DNA of 25,278 nucleotides from assembly GCA_937926105.1 (NCBI GenBank), contig CALANS010000216.1, positions 1-25,278 of the forward strand, read 5' to 3'. The translations under genes and the position numbers were made by a program. Under the pieces are notes generated by a model. It was not told where the DNA came from. It did no database searches and saw only the letters and a program-made list of their open reading frames with translations. Positions 7,866 to 17,064 of this stretch are shown piece by piece. Every line of letters begins with the position of its first letter. The first letter of the stretch is position 1. This stretch comes from an uncultured Actinomycetes bacterium. GTDB lineage: Bacteria > Actinomycetota > Actinomycetes > Mycobacteriales > Nakamurellaceae.

Positions 7866-8909
7866 ATGCATGAACCGAGCGACCGGAGGAGCGGACGCGC
7901 ACCGACCATCGTCGATGTAGCGACCGCAGCGGGCTTCTCGGTTTCGACCGTGTCACGAGTTCTCCGTGGCGGGCAGGACGTGAACAGCATGACCCGTGCA
8001 CGAATTCAAGAAGTAATGCTCGAGCTGGGGTTTCGACCGTCGCCGATTGCCCGCGCCCTCGTGACTGGCGAGTGGCGCCTCATCGCATTGCTGGTCAGCG
8101 ACCTGACCAACCCGTTCTACCCGCAACTAGCACGCTCCGTCGAGCTCAGCGCCCGCGCCCTCGGATATACCGTCATCATCTGTAACACCGATGACGACAT
8201 AGATATCACCGTTTCCAGTATCGAGCGGCTAAGCCGCCAAGGACTCGATGGAATCATCAACGCCTCTGGCCGCGGCCAGGAAGACGAATTATTGAAGGTC
8301 TTGCTAGATCCTCGCCGCATTGTATTCGCCAATCGACGTCCATCCTCTGACCGTTTCAGCAGCGTGGTCTCGGATAATGAGTCGGGTGCCAAAGAGCTTG
8401 CCCGACACCTAATTTCTCTCGGGCACCGCCATATCGGTTTCATCGGTGGCCCCTCGTATGCGACGAATGCCATGGACCGCGAGCGTGGCTTCCAAGAAGT
8501 CATCGCGGAGCATCCAGGCGCCACGGCCTTCGTCTCGCGCGGACCGTTCGGGCGACAGAATGGCTATCGGACCGTGAGTAGCTGGCTTGATCAAGGTTTC
8601 CCGATTTCAGCGGTGGTGGGCGTCAACGATACAGTCGCGATCGGTGCTTTAGAGGCCGTGCTGGAGCACGGATTGAGAGTCCCCGAAGATATATCGGTGG
8701 CGGGCTTCGATAATGTTGACCTCGCAACTTCCGCCATTTTCCACCTCACGACAGTATCCCTAGACATTGAACGTATGGGGAAACTGGCTGTCGAGCTGTT
8801 AATATCCCAACTGAAGGCCGAGGGCAAATTCAAGCCGACGTCGATGGTGCTGACTCCCAGGCTGGTCACTCGCAAGACGTCCGGTACGCCTTCCAATGAT
8901 CCGGCGTAA
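7866..8909 (+). CDS. LacI-family transcriptional regulator
   Basis: A 347-residue repressor-type protein. The N-terminal helix-turn-helix is clear: TIVDVATAAGFSVSTVSRVLRG, then the hinge region. It is followed by a periplasmic-binding-protein-like effector domain (LIALLVSDLTNPFYPQL, HIGFIGGPSYATNAMDRERGF, VVGVNDTVAIGALEAV, ISVAGFDN). The start at 7866 is set by GGAGGA (7853-7858) 7 bases upstream; the frame opens at 7833 directly after the lactonase stop. It is the only intact regulator in the window and lies in the operon led by the palindromic operator at 4985-5002. It therefore probably represses its own operon and the transporter operon through the matching site at 18564-18581. The effector is unknown, likely the transported compound or a breakdown product. 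Confidence 0.93.
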   Translation: MHEPSDRRSGRAPTIVDVATAAGFSVSTVSRVLRGGQDVNSMTRARIQEVMLELGFRPSPIARALVTGEWRLIALLVSDLTNPFYPQLARSVELSARALGYTVIICNTDDDIDITVSSIERLSRQGLDGIINASGRGQEDELLKVLLDPRRIVFANRRPSSDRFSSVVSDNESGAKELARHLISLGHRHIGFIGGPSYATNAMDRERGFQEVIAEHPGATAFVSRGPFGRQNGYRTVSSWLDQGFPISAVVGVNDTVAIGALEAVLEHGLRVPEDISVAGFDNVDLATSAIFHLTTVSLDIERMGKLAVELLISQLKAEGKFKPTSMVLTPRLVTRKTSGTPSNDPA

Positions 8910-8999
8910 TTCCTGTGGCGGGCTTCACCGCAATGACGATGTCGAGCCGGGGAACAACGGCCGTGCAGGGTCATGCGCGCCGACTCGGGGAGGTTCCGC

Positions 9000-10148
9000 G
9001 TGACGCCCCATGTTTCGAATCGTCACCCGCGGGTCCTCGTGGCGCCCGATAAGTTCCGCGGTACCTTATCCGCCATCCAGGCGGCGGTGGCCATTTCCCA
9101 CGGAATCGCGCAGGTTTGGCCCGACGCGCAAATTCGCACCATACCTGTCGCGGACGGTGGCGAGGGCACAGTGGCTTGCTTCATCGCCGCAGGCGCGCAG
9201 CGTCGATCCAACACGGTTTCGGGTCCGCTTCGCGGACGCGTCCGTGCCAATTGGGCCGTTCGCGAAGATACTGCGATTATCGAGATGGCGGCAGCCAGCG
9301 GGCTAGCGTTGATCACGCCCTCAGTCACGAGCGCACTCGCTGCCGATTCGTTCGGTACCGGTGAATTGATCATCAAAGCGCTCGGAGAGGATGTCAGCAC
9401 CATTGTTGTCGCGGTAGGAGGGTCCGCCACAACGGACGGCGGGACGGGCGCGCTTAGAGCTCTGGGGGCGAGATTCTTAGATTCCGCTGGGAACGAATTG
9501 CCTCCGGGAGGCTATTTCCTGCAATATTTGGAAGGCATCGACCTCGAGAGGTTGGACCCTCGGCTGTCCGAGGCGCGCATACACGTCTACTGCGATGTCG
9601 CCAGCCCGCTAATCGGCGGCCATGGCGCCGCTACGGTCTTCGGCCCGCAGAAGGGCGCAGATCCCGCAGCTGCGGAAGCTCTGGAGGCTGGTATGACGCA
9701 GTTCGCCGCGGTGGTCGCGGATCTGACCGGGACGGATCTCCGTCGCGTGGCGGGCGCCGGTGCCGCCGGTGGATTCGCTGGCGGATTTCACGCTTTGCTA
9801 CATGCACAGCTGATGGGGGGTTTTTCCGCCATCGCCCACGATCTCGAGCTTGCCACTCAGGTAAGCTGGGCAGACTTGGTCATCGTCGGTGAAGGTTCAC
9901 TCGATTTGCAGTCCTTACAGGGAAAGGCGCCCGTCGCGCTCGCACAACTGGCCGCGCAGCTAAACACTCCGGTGGCTGCAATCGCCGGAACCGTGAGTTT
10001 GTCTGAGCACCAGCTGAACGCGGCGGGGCTCGTGGCCGCTGGATCCGCCAGCGAAAGCGCGGGCTCGAGTGCTGCTGCCTTGGAACATCCGGCCATGTTT
10101 GTGACCGCGGCAGCCGCTGACCTCGCCCGATCACTCGACCGCCGTTGA
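9000..10148 (+). CDS. glycerate 2-kinase (GlxK/GarK family)
   Basis: A 382-residue kinase that phosphorylates glycerate to 2-phosphoglycerate in GlxK/GarK relatives. Seen: N-terminal VLVAPDKFRGTLSAIQAA, the VADGGEGTV motif, VAVGGSATTDGGTGALRALGARF, VFGPQKGA, AGAAGGFAGGFHALL and LVIVGEGSLDLQSLQGKAP, in the usual family order. The GTG at 9000 with GGGGAGG 7 bases before it is preferred over an ATG at 8973 in the same frame. It follows the LacI gene by 90 bases and closes the plus-strand operon before a convergent hairpin. It implies that a C3 sugar acid, or a close analogue, is an end product of the pathway. Confidence 0.92.
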   Translation: MTPHVSNRHPRVLVAPDKFRGTLSAIQAAVAISHGIAQVWPDAQIRTIPVADGGEGTVACFIAAGAQRRSNTVSGPLRGRVRANWAVREDTAIIEMAAASGLALITPSVTSALAADSFGTGELIIKALGEDVSTIVVAVGGSATTDGGTGALRALGARFLDSAGNELPPGGYFLQYLEGIDLERLDPRLSEARIHVYCDVASPLIGGHGAATVFGPQKGADPAAAEALEAGMTQFAAVVADLTGTDLRRVAGAGAAGGFAGGFHALLHAQLMGGFSAIAHDLELATQVSWADLVIVGEGSLDLQSLQGKAPVALAQLAAQLNTPVAAIAGTVSLSEHQLNAAGLVAAGSASESAGSSAAALEHPAMFVTAAAADLARSLDRR

Positions 10149-10151
10149 CAG

Positions 10152-10198
10152 CGCCGCTACGGTGTTTCCGCGTGGCGCGTGTTCACGCCGTAGGGGCG
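10152..10198. terminator. stem-loop between convergent operons, probable bidirectional terminator
   Basis: The arms CGCCGCTACGG (10152-10162) and CCGTAGGGGCG (10188-10198) pair over 10 base pairs with a single G/G mismatch. The 25-base loop contains a further GC-rich inverted segment. The structure fills the gap between the glycerate kinase stop and the end of the RbsD-like gene on the other strand. There is no long T run, which is common for actinobacterial terminators. Confidence 0.6.
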
Positions 10199-10651
10199 TC
10201 AGGAGCGAATGTATGGGCCGAATTCCGGCAGGACGCCCTTGGTGAGAATGAAGCAGCCGTATGGCCGACTCTCGCCCGTGGCGACAACCGCGAAACAAGT
10301 CTCAGTACGGCGGTAGAACTCGTCTCGTTCCATGGCGTGGTATTCCAGCGGGCGGCTGGACGCTTTGCGGCATATGTCTAGCACTTCTCCCTGCACCGAG
10401 CTTTGTGCCCACTCTTCGGCAGGCACAGCCATACTGATGACCGGTCTCGCCGTGAACCCGTCCAGGGGGAACAAGGTAAGTACTGACTTAATGACTTGGC
10501 CGCATCCCAAACTGCGCAGATAATGCACGCGGCCGTTCTTAGAACGCGCAGGGAAATGACGATCCACTACAGCAATTTCATCACCATGTCCCATTTCGGC
10601 TAGCGTATGCAACAATTCCGGGTCAATGATCGAATCGATATTCTTCAGCAT
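10199..10651 (-). CDS. RbsD/FucU-family sugar mutarotase
   Basis: A 150-residue cytoplasmic protein. RbsD and FucU interconvert pyranose and furanose or alpha and beta forms of ribose and fucose. Seen: the N-terminal MLKNIDSIIDPELLHTLAEMGHGDEIAVVD, with His22 at the catalytic position, and the long central VISMAVP region. The ending is the family's usual Tyr-rich part (ATGESRPYGCFILTKGVL), so it is full length. An AGAAGG ribosome site precedes the ATG at 10651. It is the last gene of the minus-strand transporter operon, 76 bases after the amidohydrolase large subunit. This points to a reducing-sugar part in the transported compound. Confidence 0.9.
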   Translation of the reverse strand: MLKNIDSIIDPELLHTLAEMGHGDEIAVVDRHFPARSKNGRVHYLRSLGCGQVIKSVLTLFPLDGFTARPVISMAVPAEEWAQSSVQGEVLDICRKASSRPLEYHAMERDEFYRRTETCFAVVATGESRPYGCFILTKGVLPEFGPYIRS

Positions 10652-10727
10652 CGAACTGCCTTCTATCTAAAAGTCTAGTAACTTGCAAAGAAACTGAAGA
10701 CGCCTCTGTCACGTGAACGATCGTGCG

Positions 10728-13040
10728 TTACGGGAGCGCATCGTCGTTAGAAAATCTCTCCACAACATTCGTCATGATCTTTGACGGGTAGTTGTCGTAA
10801 TTGTTATACGACAGGCTCCCACACCAGGCGATAGAGCCTGTAGAGAACACCGCGCCTCCTCCAGGCACCCGAAAATACACCACATCCGACCGAACTTTCG
10901 GGTTCATGTCACCACCCATGAACGCCGACGCCTGCCCATGATTCTCACGCACTTCGATCATCAGCCTGGACAGGCCCTCGCTGGAAGCCACCACCGACGC
11001 CCAGCCTGGTGAACCTAGCTGCGGGTCGTACCAATCCACCTCGATACCAGCGGCGCCGCCCTGCTCCAGACCATATTCGCCGATGCGCGCATCGTCGGGA
11101 ATACCGGCCATGATCCAAGAACCGGAGTCGGTGAAGCTGTCCTCGTTACGCACGTAGTATGTCGACAGATCGAGCCCCTGCGCCACGAAGCCAACGCCCG
11201 TCAATTTTTGCGGAGCGCGCCCCTTGTTCCGCCAGAGGCCACCCAGCTCACCGGTCGTACTCAAGTAGTACTCTCCGGGCATCGCAGTCCATGCTTCGAT
11301 GCCACCCCATCGCCGCACTTCGATGACTCGCGGATCTTCCGGCCAAAATGCCGTTGTCCAGTAAAATCCGTTACCGCCCAAATACATCAGGCGACCGCCA
11401 TGAGCGACATAGGAATGGAATACGTCCAGCATCCGCCCACTCGTATATTCTGAATGTGACGGCGTCACGACCACGCGGTAGTTGTCCAATAGCTCCGAAC
11501 CGAATTCATGGACGTCATGGTCGGTGGCGACGTCGATGTCGTAGCCTTTGGCGTCGAACCAGTCGAGCAGGTGCAAGTCCGCGTTGAATTGCCAGACCCT
11601 GCTCATGGAGTGCCGATACTTAGGACGCACAGTCAGCAAGGGACGCATCCAACTCGAGTAGCAGACGCCGGATCCGTCAGAGTGGTGATCGTAGAGCGAC
11701 ACGCCGTATTCGCGGTGACGATTCCTCGCCAACTCCTGCTCTTGTAGGTGGGGCACCGAGCCGGTGCGTACCTCCACGTTCGCCGAGTCTGTGGCCATCA
11801 AGTCGTTGCCGTACGCCAGGTAACTTGCGGTGGGCATGACCAGCAAGATCTTAGCTGGGGTAGCGGCCAGCCCGGGCCGAACGAAGAAAACGACGTAGTC
11901 CTCTTCCAGCACACCGTCAATGTCGGCCCGTAGCTTCGCCGCATACACACCACTGGGCCAGGAGCCCGGGATCGTGACGGTGAATGATTCCGTCCAATCG
12001 CAATCGATCAGATCATCGTCATGAAAGTGAATGGCGCCGTACTGATCCGAGGCGTGACGGTAGTCGAACTCGGAACCATTCCAGTTGTATCCGGTCATCG
12101 CTCGAGCTGGCATATTGATCAGTTCACCGTGATGGCCGGAACCACTCACGTCGACGACACGTCGGTGTTCCGACACGCCGGCCGTCGTGATGCCGGCGTG
12201 GAAGTCCCACGCCAGGACGGTGCCGCCCGGCAACCGCCGCGAGAAGAGGGGCTCCAGGTCACCCTCGACCGGTATCACGCCGCTGGTAATACGCGGGCGG
12301 TCGATTTTACCGTTGAACACGTCGCCGAAGCGGACTCTCCCGCGGTCATCGATGTGAGAGAAGGCCGCGCCGACCAGCACACGCCCCCGATCCGAGGGAA
12401 GGCCCGTCATGGGAGCGACTCCCCGGGCGCCCATATCGATGTCGGGATGGCGGAAGGCGAGCCGACCATTAAATGGCTCGATCACCGGCTGCTGGACCAC
12501 ACTCACGGTTCCCGAGACCGGGTCGAGGACCGCAGCCAGGGCATACCAGATTCTGGTGAGCATGGGGGTGGCCAGTCGTACCCGCTGTGTCCCGGCCGCT
12601 GCCTCGAAGACGACATGGCCGCCGTCATCGAGAAACAGGCGCCATTGGCAGCCGCCCTCAGCGGCCTCCTGCGACATGATGGTTTGATCGTGCCCAGCCT
12701 TCGGCTTCGTTGGGCAGGCCAGCAGCCACAGCGACAATCCCTTTGTCCAGTCGACCGACAGCGGCTCGCAACTGGCGGAACACGATCCGATCTGCGTCTC
12801 TTGCGCGAAACCGGGGAGGCCGAAGAATGCACCTTCGGCCATCTTCTGCTCTTTGAAGCCCGGACCGGCGGAGTGCAGATCCCCATGGATCAGTCGCACC
12901 ATCGAGACATCGTAACTGTCAGCCCCGTCACAGCTGACGTAAAAGGTAAGGTCGTCACCGGCCTCGACGCTGACCTGATCCGCGTAACCCACGATCGGTT
13001 TCGGTTCGTAATCTCGCGCATCCAACACCACTCTGCCCAT
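10728..13040 (-). CDS. N,N-dimethylformamidase-like amidohydrolase, large (beta) subunit
   Basis: A 770-residue protein, close to the roughly 760 residues of dimethylformamidase large subunits, which hydrolyse an amide with a mononuclear iron held by two Tyr and one carboxylate. Domain order: an N-terminal beta-sandwich (1-60), a LamG/concanavalin-like domain (about 90-265), then the catalytic part from about 395. Candidate iron ligands are Tyr450 (SLYDHHSDG) and Glu531 with His529 (TPSHSEYTS); the spacing fits Tyr440, His519 and Glu521 of the Paracoccus enzyme as I recall them. Tyr407 or Tyr410 (ASYLAYGND) could be the other Tyr. GGRLMYLGGNGFYW is a characteristic stretch. The ATG follows GGGAGG. 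It sits 30 bases after the small subunit inside a sugar-type ABC operon, an unusual setting that suggests a larger amide as substrate. Confidence 0.9.
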   Translation of the reverse strand: MGRVVLDARDYEPKPIVGYADQVSVEAGDDLTFYVSCDGADSYDVSMVRLIHGDLHSAGPGFKEQKMAEGAFFGLPGFAQETQIGSCSASCEPLSVDWTKGLSLWLLACPTKPKAGHDQTIMSQEAAEGGCQWRLFLDDGGHVVFEAAAGTQRVRLATPMLTRIWYALAAVLDPVSGTVSVVQQPVIEPFNGRLAFRHPDIDMGARGVAPMTGLPSDRGRVLVGAAFSHIDDRGRVRFGDVFNGKIDRPRITSGVIPVEGDLEPLFSRRLPGGTVLAWDFHAGITTAGVSEHRRVVDVSGSGHHGELINMPARAMTGYNWNGSEFDYRHASDQYGAIHFHDDDLIDCDWTESFTVTIPGSWPSGVYAAKLRADIDGVLEEDYVVFFVRPGLAATPAKILLVMPTASYLAYGNDLMATDSANVEVRTGSVPHLQEQELARNRHREYGVSLYDHHSDGSGVCYSSWMRPLLTVRPKYRHSMSRVWQFNADLHLLDWFDAKGYDIDVATDHDVHEFGSELLDNYRVVVTPSHSEYTSGRMLDVFHSYVAHGGRLMYLGGNGFYWTTAFWPEDPRVIEVRRWGGIEAWTAMPGEYYLSTTGELGGLWRNKGRAPQKLTGVGFVAQGLDLSTYYVRNEDSFTDSGSWIMAGIPDDARIGEYGLEQGGAAGIEVDWYDPQLGSPGWASVVASSEGLSRLMIEVRENHGQASAFMGGDMNPKVRSDVVYFRVPGGGAVFSTGSIAWCGSLSYNNYDNYPSKIMTNVVERFSNDDALP

Positions 13041-13070
13041 GACGACCGCCTCCCTAAGATTCTTCGTGCA

Positions 13071-13451
13071 TCAGCAGTGCGCGTACGCTCGTCGCACCAA
13101 CTCGAGCCGCTCCAGAAAAATCGCGTGTTCGATTTGTTCGACGGAGAAGAACAATGTCGGGCGACAGTAGACGACGGTGCCAGGTTCCCGCGAAAACTCT
13201 CCGATGCACCAACTGGTCTCCGGCTCGACAATGACAATGACCAGTCGAGGCTCAGAAGGCACTGGGTCATCCCGCAGGAAGGTTAGCACCATATCCAGAT
13301 GGACCGAATGGAGGCCCAAAGGGTCCCGCCGATGCTCGGCGACGAGGTCATCGCTGATGAGCGGCTCAATTGTTTCACGCCATACGTAGCGTTTGAGGCG
13401 CTGGGTGATTTCCTCCTGTTTCTGAAGGTCTTCATCGATGTCAGTGAGCAT
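13071..13451 (-). CDS. N,N-dimethylformamidase-like amidohydrolase, small (alpha) subunit
   Basis: A 126-residue protein, close to the roughly 130 residues of dimethylformamidase small subunits. In the known enzyme the small subunit binds the large one in alpha-beta pairs and shows no catalytic motif of its own. Here the N-terminal half is helical and charged (EDLQKQEEITQRLKRYVWRETIEPL); the second half is beta-rich (RLVIVIVEPETSWCIGEF) and ends with a helix. Assignment rests on length, composition and position directly upstream of the large subunit on the same strand, the order found in known dimethylformamidase operons. It begins 12 bases after the ATPase stop, with GGGA as ribosome site, so it is part of the transporter operon. 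Confidence 0.78.
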   Translation of the reverse strand: MLTDIDEDLQKQEEITQRLKRYVWRETIEPLISDDLVAEHRRDPLGLHSVHLDMVLTFLRDDPVPSEPRLVIVIVEPETSWCIGEFSREPGTVVYCRPTLFFSVEQIEHAIFLERLELVRRAYAHC

Positions 13452-13463
13452 CAGCGTGTCCCA

Positions 13464-15020
13464 TCACGATTGCGGCTCCGGGTCCTCGACAGCTTCCACT
13501 GATGGGCCGGCCGCGTAGATGAGTCCCATGATCTGTTTACTCATGGTCGCGTATTCCTTAGTGTTGTCCAGCGAACTGATCACACGATTTTCATGCATCA
13601 GATATATACGATCAGCCAGGCCGATCATCTCGGGCAGATCCGAGGAGATCAGAATAATCGTTGTGCCCTGATCCGCCAGGTCAGTGATCAGTTGGTGGAA
13701 ATCGGCTTTTGTTCGAACGTCGATGCCCGCAGTCGGCTCATCAATGACGAGCACGTCCGCCTGCGCTGCCAGCCACTTGGCGAGACTCACTTTCTGCTGG
13801 TTTCCGCCCGAAAGCTGCCCCACTGTCTGCCGCACAGAGGAGACGCGAATGTCCAGCGATTCGCGATAACGATCGGCGATTCGCATTTCGGCGCGACTGG
13901 ACACGCCCCGCCACCGGCCTGCGAGTCGCTGCCATACCGTCACTGCGACGTTTCTGGCGACGTCGAGATTGAGAAAGAGCCCTTCGCCGCGACGGTCTTC
14001 CGAGACGTAGCCGATGCGGTGCTTATGCAATGCCTGACTGAAGGAAGCCGTCGTAATCGGCGTGCCCGCAAGTCGTATGGTTCCGCCGGTCTTGCGATCC
14101 AGCCCAACCGCGGCCCGCATGAGCTCGCTACGGCCGGCTCCGACCAGGCCGTAAAGACCGACGATCTCGCGACGATACGCGATCAGCGAGCATTGCTCTG
14201 TCGTCGCCGGCGTCTCCAGGTCGACAATCTCAAGCATCGGTGTGGTGCAACGGTCGATCGCGCGCAGCTGATATTCGCGTTGCGCCAGCGTCCTACCGGC
14301 CATCGCATTGACAATCTCATCGCGTGAGGTGCTAGTGAGGGGTTGAGACCGCACGACGGTCGCGCCGTCGCGCAGAATGGTCGCCACGTCGCAAGCGGCG
14401 AAGACCTCCTCCAGCTTGTGGCTGACGAGGACAATCGAGCAACCGTCATCGCGGAGGCGCCGAATAGTCCCTAGAAGGGTTTCGACCTCGCGCTGTGTTA
14501 ACGATGCCGTAGGCTCATCAAGGAATATTACCCGGTTTTCAAACGCCAAGGTCCGCGCGATCTCAACCATTCGTAATTGTGCGACACTCAGGTTATCGAC
14601 CAACGCGTGTGGGTCGATAGAAACACCGAGACGGGTCAATGCGCGCTCTGCCGTTTGGATTTCTTCGACGCTATTGATGAATCCGTACCGTGTTGGTGGG
14701 CTGGCCATGCAAATATTTTGCGCAACGGTGAAGCCCGGGATCAAGTTGTGTTCCTGGTGCACGACGCCAATTCCGGCGTGGGACGCCTCCAGCGCAGAAC
14801 CGAAAATGATTGGCACGCCACGCAACCGAACCGTGCCGGCATCCTGCAGGAGAACACCCGTCAGAATATTGATAAGGGTTGATTTGCCAGCGCCATTCTC
14901 ACCGAGCAGTGCGTGCACTTCTCCCGGCATCAATCGCAAGTCGACGCCCGCCAGCGCTTTGACACCGGGGAACTCTTTGACGATGCCTTCGGCAGCGAGC
15001 GACGGCTGATTGGCGTTCAT
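13464..15020 (-). CDS. sugar ABC transporter ATP-binding protein, two NBDs (RbsA/MglA type)
   Basis: A 518-residue double ATPase that powers uptake through the two membrane proteins upstream. The first half has Walker A GENGAGKST (40-48), a signature reading LSVAQ instead of the usual LSVGQ, and Walker B VIFLDEPTASLT. The second half has the degenerate GLVGAGRSE loop typical of this subfamily, a canonical LSGGNQQKVSLAKWL signature and VLVIDEPTAGIDV. The start codon at 15020 has AGGAGGG 9 bases before it and overlaps the permease stop by 4 bases, so translation is likely coupled. The family carries ribose, galactose, xylose, autoinducer-2 and related polyols; specificity lies in the binding protein, not here. 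Confidence 0.95.
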   Translation of the reverse strand: MNANQPSLAAEGIVKEFPGVKALAGVDLRLMPGEVHALLGENGAGKSTLINILTGVLLQDAGTVRLRGVPIIFGSALEASHAGIGVVHQEHNLIPGFTVAQNICMASPPTRYGFINSVEEIQTAERALTRLGVSIDPHALVDNLSVAQLRMVEIARTLAFENRVIFLDEPTASLTQREVETLLGTIRRLRDDGCSIVLVSHKLEEVFAACDVATILRDGATVVRSQPLTSTSRDEIVNAMAGRTLAQREYQLRAIDRCTTPMLEIVDLETPATTEQCSLIAYRREIVGLYGLVGAGRSELMRAAVGLDRKTGGTIRLAGTPITTASFSQALHKHRIGYVSEDRRGEGLFLNLDVARNVAVTVWQRLAGRWRGVSSRAEMRIADRYRESLDIRVSSVRQTVGQLSGGNQQKVSLAKWLAAQADVLVIDEPTAGIDVRTKADFHQLITDLADQGTTIILISSDLPEMIGLADRIYLMHENRVISSLDNTKEYATMSKQIMGLIYAAGPSVEAVEDPEPQS

Positions 15021-15985
15021 CCGATCCGAACCCTCCTGTCGGCTGTGCGTCGACGTAGTTCGCTCAGCGCGACGGTGACGAGCACCACGCCACCGATGAC
15101 GAAGTTCACCCAGCTCGGATCCAGCGCATAGGTGGACCGCGCGACGTCGATCAACCGAAGAAGGGTGGCCGCCAGCAGTGTGCCTAGCACCGGTGCTCTC
15201 CCGCCGGACAGTGCGATGCCGCCGATGATCGGCGCCGCAAAGCTCAAGAGCAGCCAGTCACCTCCTACCGACCGGTTAATGCCCGATGCTGACGTCATGA
15301 CCAGGAGCGCAGCGACGCCGACACACAGTCCAGACAGGGTGTGAGCAACGAGGACGGAACGCTTGTTCACGATGCCGAGGAGAAACGCGCCCTGGCTGTT
15401 CGCTCCCGTGGCAAGCGAGCGACGTCCCAACCGGGTCTTCCGATAGAAGACCGACAGCGCGCCAGCGAAGAGCAGCACACCAAGAAAGACGAGGGGTACG
15501 CCTCCGATGTTCGTACTACCGAACCCTTTCAGCGCGGCTGAATAACTGCTCACCGTCGACGTCCCTACGAGGCCGTATTGAACTCCGACGAATACGGTCA
15601 TCGTCGCCAGTGTGATGATGAAGCTGTTCAGCTCTGTCAGGTTGACCAACAAGCCGTTGACGGCTCCGAGCGCGACAGCCAAGACGATCAGGATGATCAG
15701 CGCGATTGGCACCGGCAGTTGATATTTGGCCATCAATACAGCGGCCACCGCACAGACGGTGCCACCCATTGGCCCCACCGCCAGATTGAGTTGGCCCACG
15801 GCGAGGACTGTCAACTGCGAAAAGCCGATGACGATCGACAGCGACAAATAGCCAAGCAGGCCGATAAACGCTGCCTCGCTCAGCAGCGTGCCACTCGATG
15901 TACCGTTGAGCACGAGGTAGGCGATGACGATGACCAGGATCAGTGTCGCCTCGTGAATCGGCAGCCTGATGCGACGGGAGTTCAT
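15017..15985 (-). CDS. sugar ABC transporter permease 2 (RbsC family)
   Basis: An inner-membrane permease of 322 residues with about eight to ten hydrophobic segments, beginning with the helix ATLILVIVIAYLVLNG. It has the family's characteristic loop VAVGQLNLAVGPMGGTVCAVAA and the conserved end SFAAPIIGGIALSGGRAPVLGTLLAATLL. It overlaps the first permease and the ATPase genes by 4 bases each. AGGGAG precedes the ATG. Together with the next permease it probably forms a heterodimeric channel, as in systems with two RbsC-like proteins, whereas ribose transporters usually use one. Confidence 0.94.
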   Translation of the reverse strand: MNSRRIRLPIHEATLILVIVIAYLVLNGTSSGTLLSEAAFIGLLGYLSLSIVIGFSQLTVLAVGQLNLAVGPMGGTVCAVAAVLMAKYQLPVPIALIILIVLAVALGAVNGLLVNLTELNSFIITLATMTVFVGVQYGLVGTSTVSSYSAALKGFGSTNIGGVPLVFLGVLLFAGALSVFYRKTRLGRRSLATGANSQGAFLLGIVNKRSVLVAHTLSGLCVGVAALLVMTSASGINRSVGGDWLLLSFAAPIIGGIALSGGRAPVLGTLLAATLLRLIDVARSTYALDPSWVNFVIGGVVLVTVALSELRRRTADRRVRIG

Positions 15986-17064
15986 CGTCTGCTCCCTGCC
16001 GCCGATGCCCTCACCCTGACCATTCTCGCTTTCGCCATCCGCATCTGTCCCCTGATGCGGCTAAAGCTCTGGACGGACAGCACCAGCAGGAGCAGCACGC
16101 CGAGCGATATGTTGAGTGCTTCCAGGCCGACACCGTGTGTCGTCAGTCCGGACCTCAACACAAATGTCAGAAGCGTTCCGAAGATGGTTCCTATTACCGA
16201 TACTGCTCCGCCGAGCAGGCTCGTTCCGCCGAGCAAAGGCCCGAGGAAAGACGGAATCATAAATTCGGATCCGATGGCGGCCGTGGCTGCGCCGTTGCTG
16301 ATGACCACCATGATGCCCGCGGCGCCGGCTAGCGCTGCCGACAATGCGTGGGCTTGAATGACACGCCGTCGCGTCGGAATGGCGGCGGCGGCGCTGGCTC
16401 GCATGCTGTTACCGATAGCGATAAGCTCCCGGCCGAATCGAGAACGTCGGTATATCCAGATCATATAACCCACGATGACGAGAGCCGGGATCAGCAACAT
16501 CGGCATGAATCTGGGCCCGCATACAGGGCCCGCGCAGATATCCGCTAACGATGCACGACCCAAATATTTCATGCCATCCGGTTTGACCGTGAAGGCCGCC
16601 GCCGTCGTCAATCGAGTATATACGAGTGCGACGAACCCAACCAACAGGAAATCCATCGCTAACGTGACGATGAACGAATTCACATTCGAAACAACAATGA
16701 TCACTCCGGTTAACACGCCGAGGAGCGCCGCGGCTGCGATTCCTAATAGCGCGCCCACCAGCAGGCTGGCACCGAAGAACTGGAAAGATATCCCCGCGAC
16801 CATCGCGGCGACAGCTGCCATTCTTCCCACGGCGAGATTCATGTGCCCGATCGACAACGCCGTCATCTGCGCGAGACCCACGACGGTGAACGTAGCGGCG
16901 TCACGTAACAATGGATATGTTACAAACACACTGTTTGCGAAGTTCGGATCCACCAAAGTGAATGCGAACCAAATCAACACGACCAATGACGCGAGCACCC
17001 ACAGTTGAGCGTTACTTCGATTGATCAGTGTCCTCGCGTTGATCGCCAGCCCTAGTCCTGCCAC
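15982..17064 (-). CDS. sugar ABC transporter permease 1 (RbsC family)
   Basis: A 360-residue inner-membrane permease. It opens with a short cytoplasmic part and the helix LWVLASLVVLIWFAF, then the family loop VGLAQMTALSIGHMNLAVGRMAAVAAM. The last conserved region is IPSFLGPLLGGTSLLGGAVSVIGTIFGTLL, and the C-terminus is basic. It starts with GTG at 17064, with GAGGA 9-10 bases upstream. It pairs with the shorter permease downstream; the two are clearly paralogous in arrangement but distinct in sequence. It is separated from the binding protein gene by about 260 bases, an unusually wide gap in an otherwise tight operon. Confidence 0.94.
   Translation of the reverse strand: MAGLGLAINARTLINRSNAQLWVLASLVVLIWFAFTLVDPNFANSVFVTYPLLRDAATFTVVGLAQMTALSIGHMNLAVGRMAAVAAMVAGISFQFFGASLLVGALLGIAAAALLGVLTGVIIVVSNVNSFIVTLAMDFLLVGFVALVYTRLTTAAAFTVKPDGMKYLGRASLADICAGPVCGPRFMPMLLIPALVIVGYMIWIYRRSRFGRELIAIGNSMRASAAAAIPTRRRVIQAHALSAALAGAAGIMVVISNGAATAAIGSEFMIPSFLGPLLGGTSLLGGAVSVIGTIFGTLLTFVLRSGLTTHGVGLEALNISLGVLLLLVLSVQSFSRIRGQMRMAKARMVRVRASAAGSRR

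Noticed and set aside
12021..13286. 421-codon plus-strand frame opposite the amidohydrolase large subunit
   Set aside because: Antisense shadow of a high-GC gene; the minus-strand protein has clear family motifs and the plus-strand product none.
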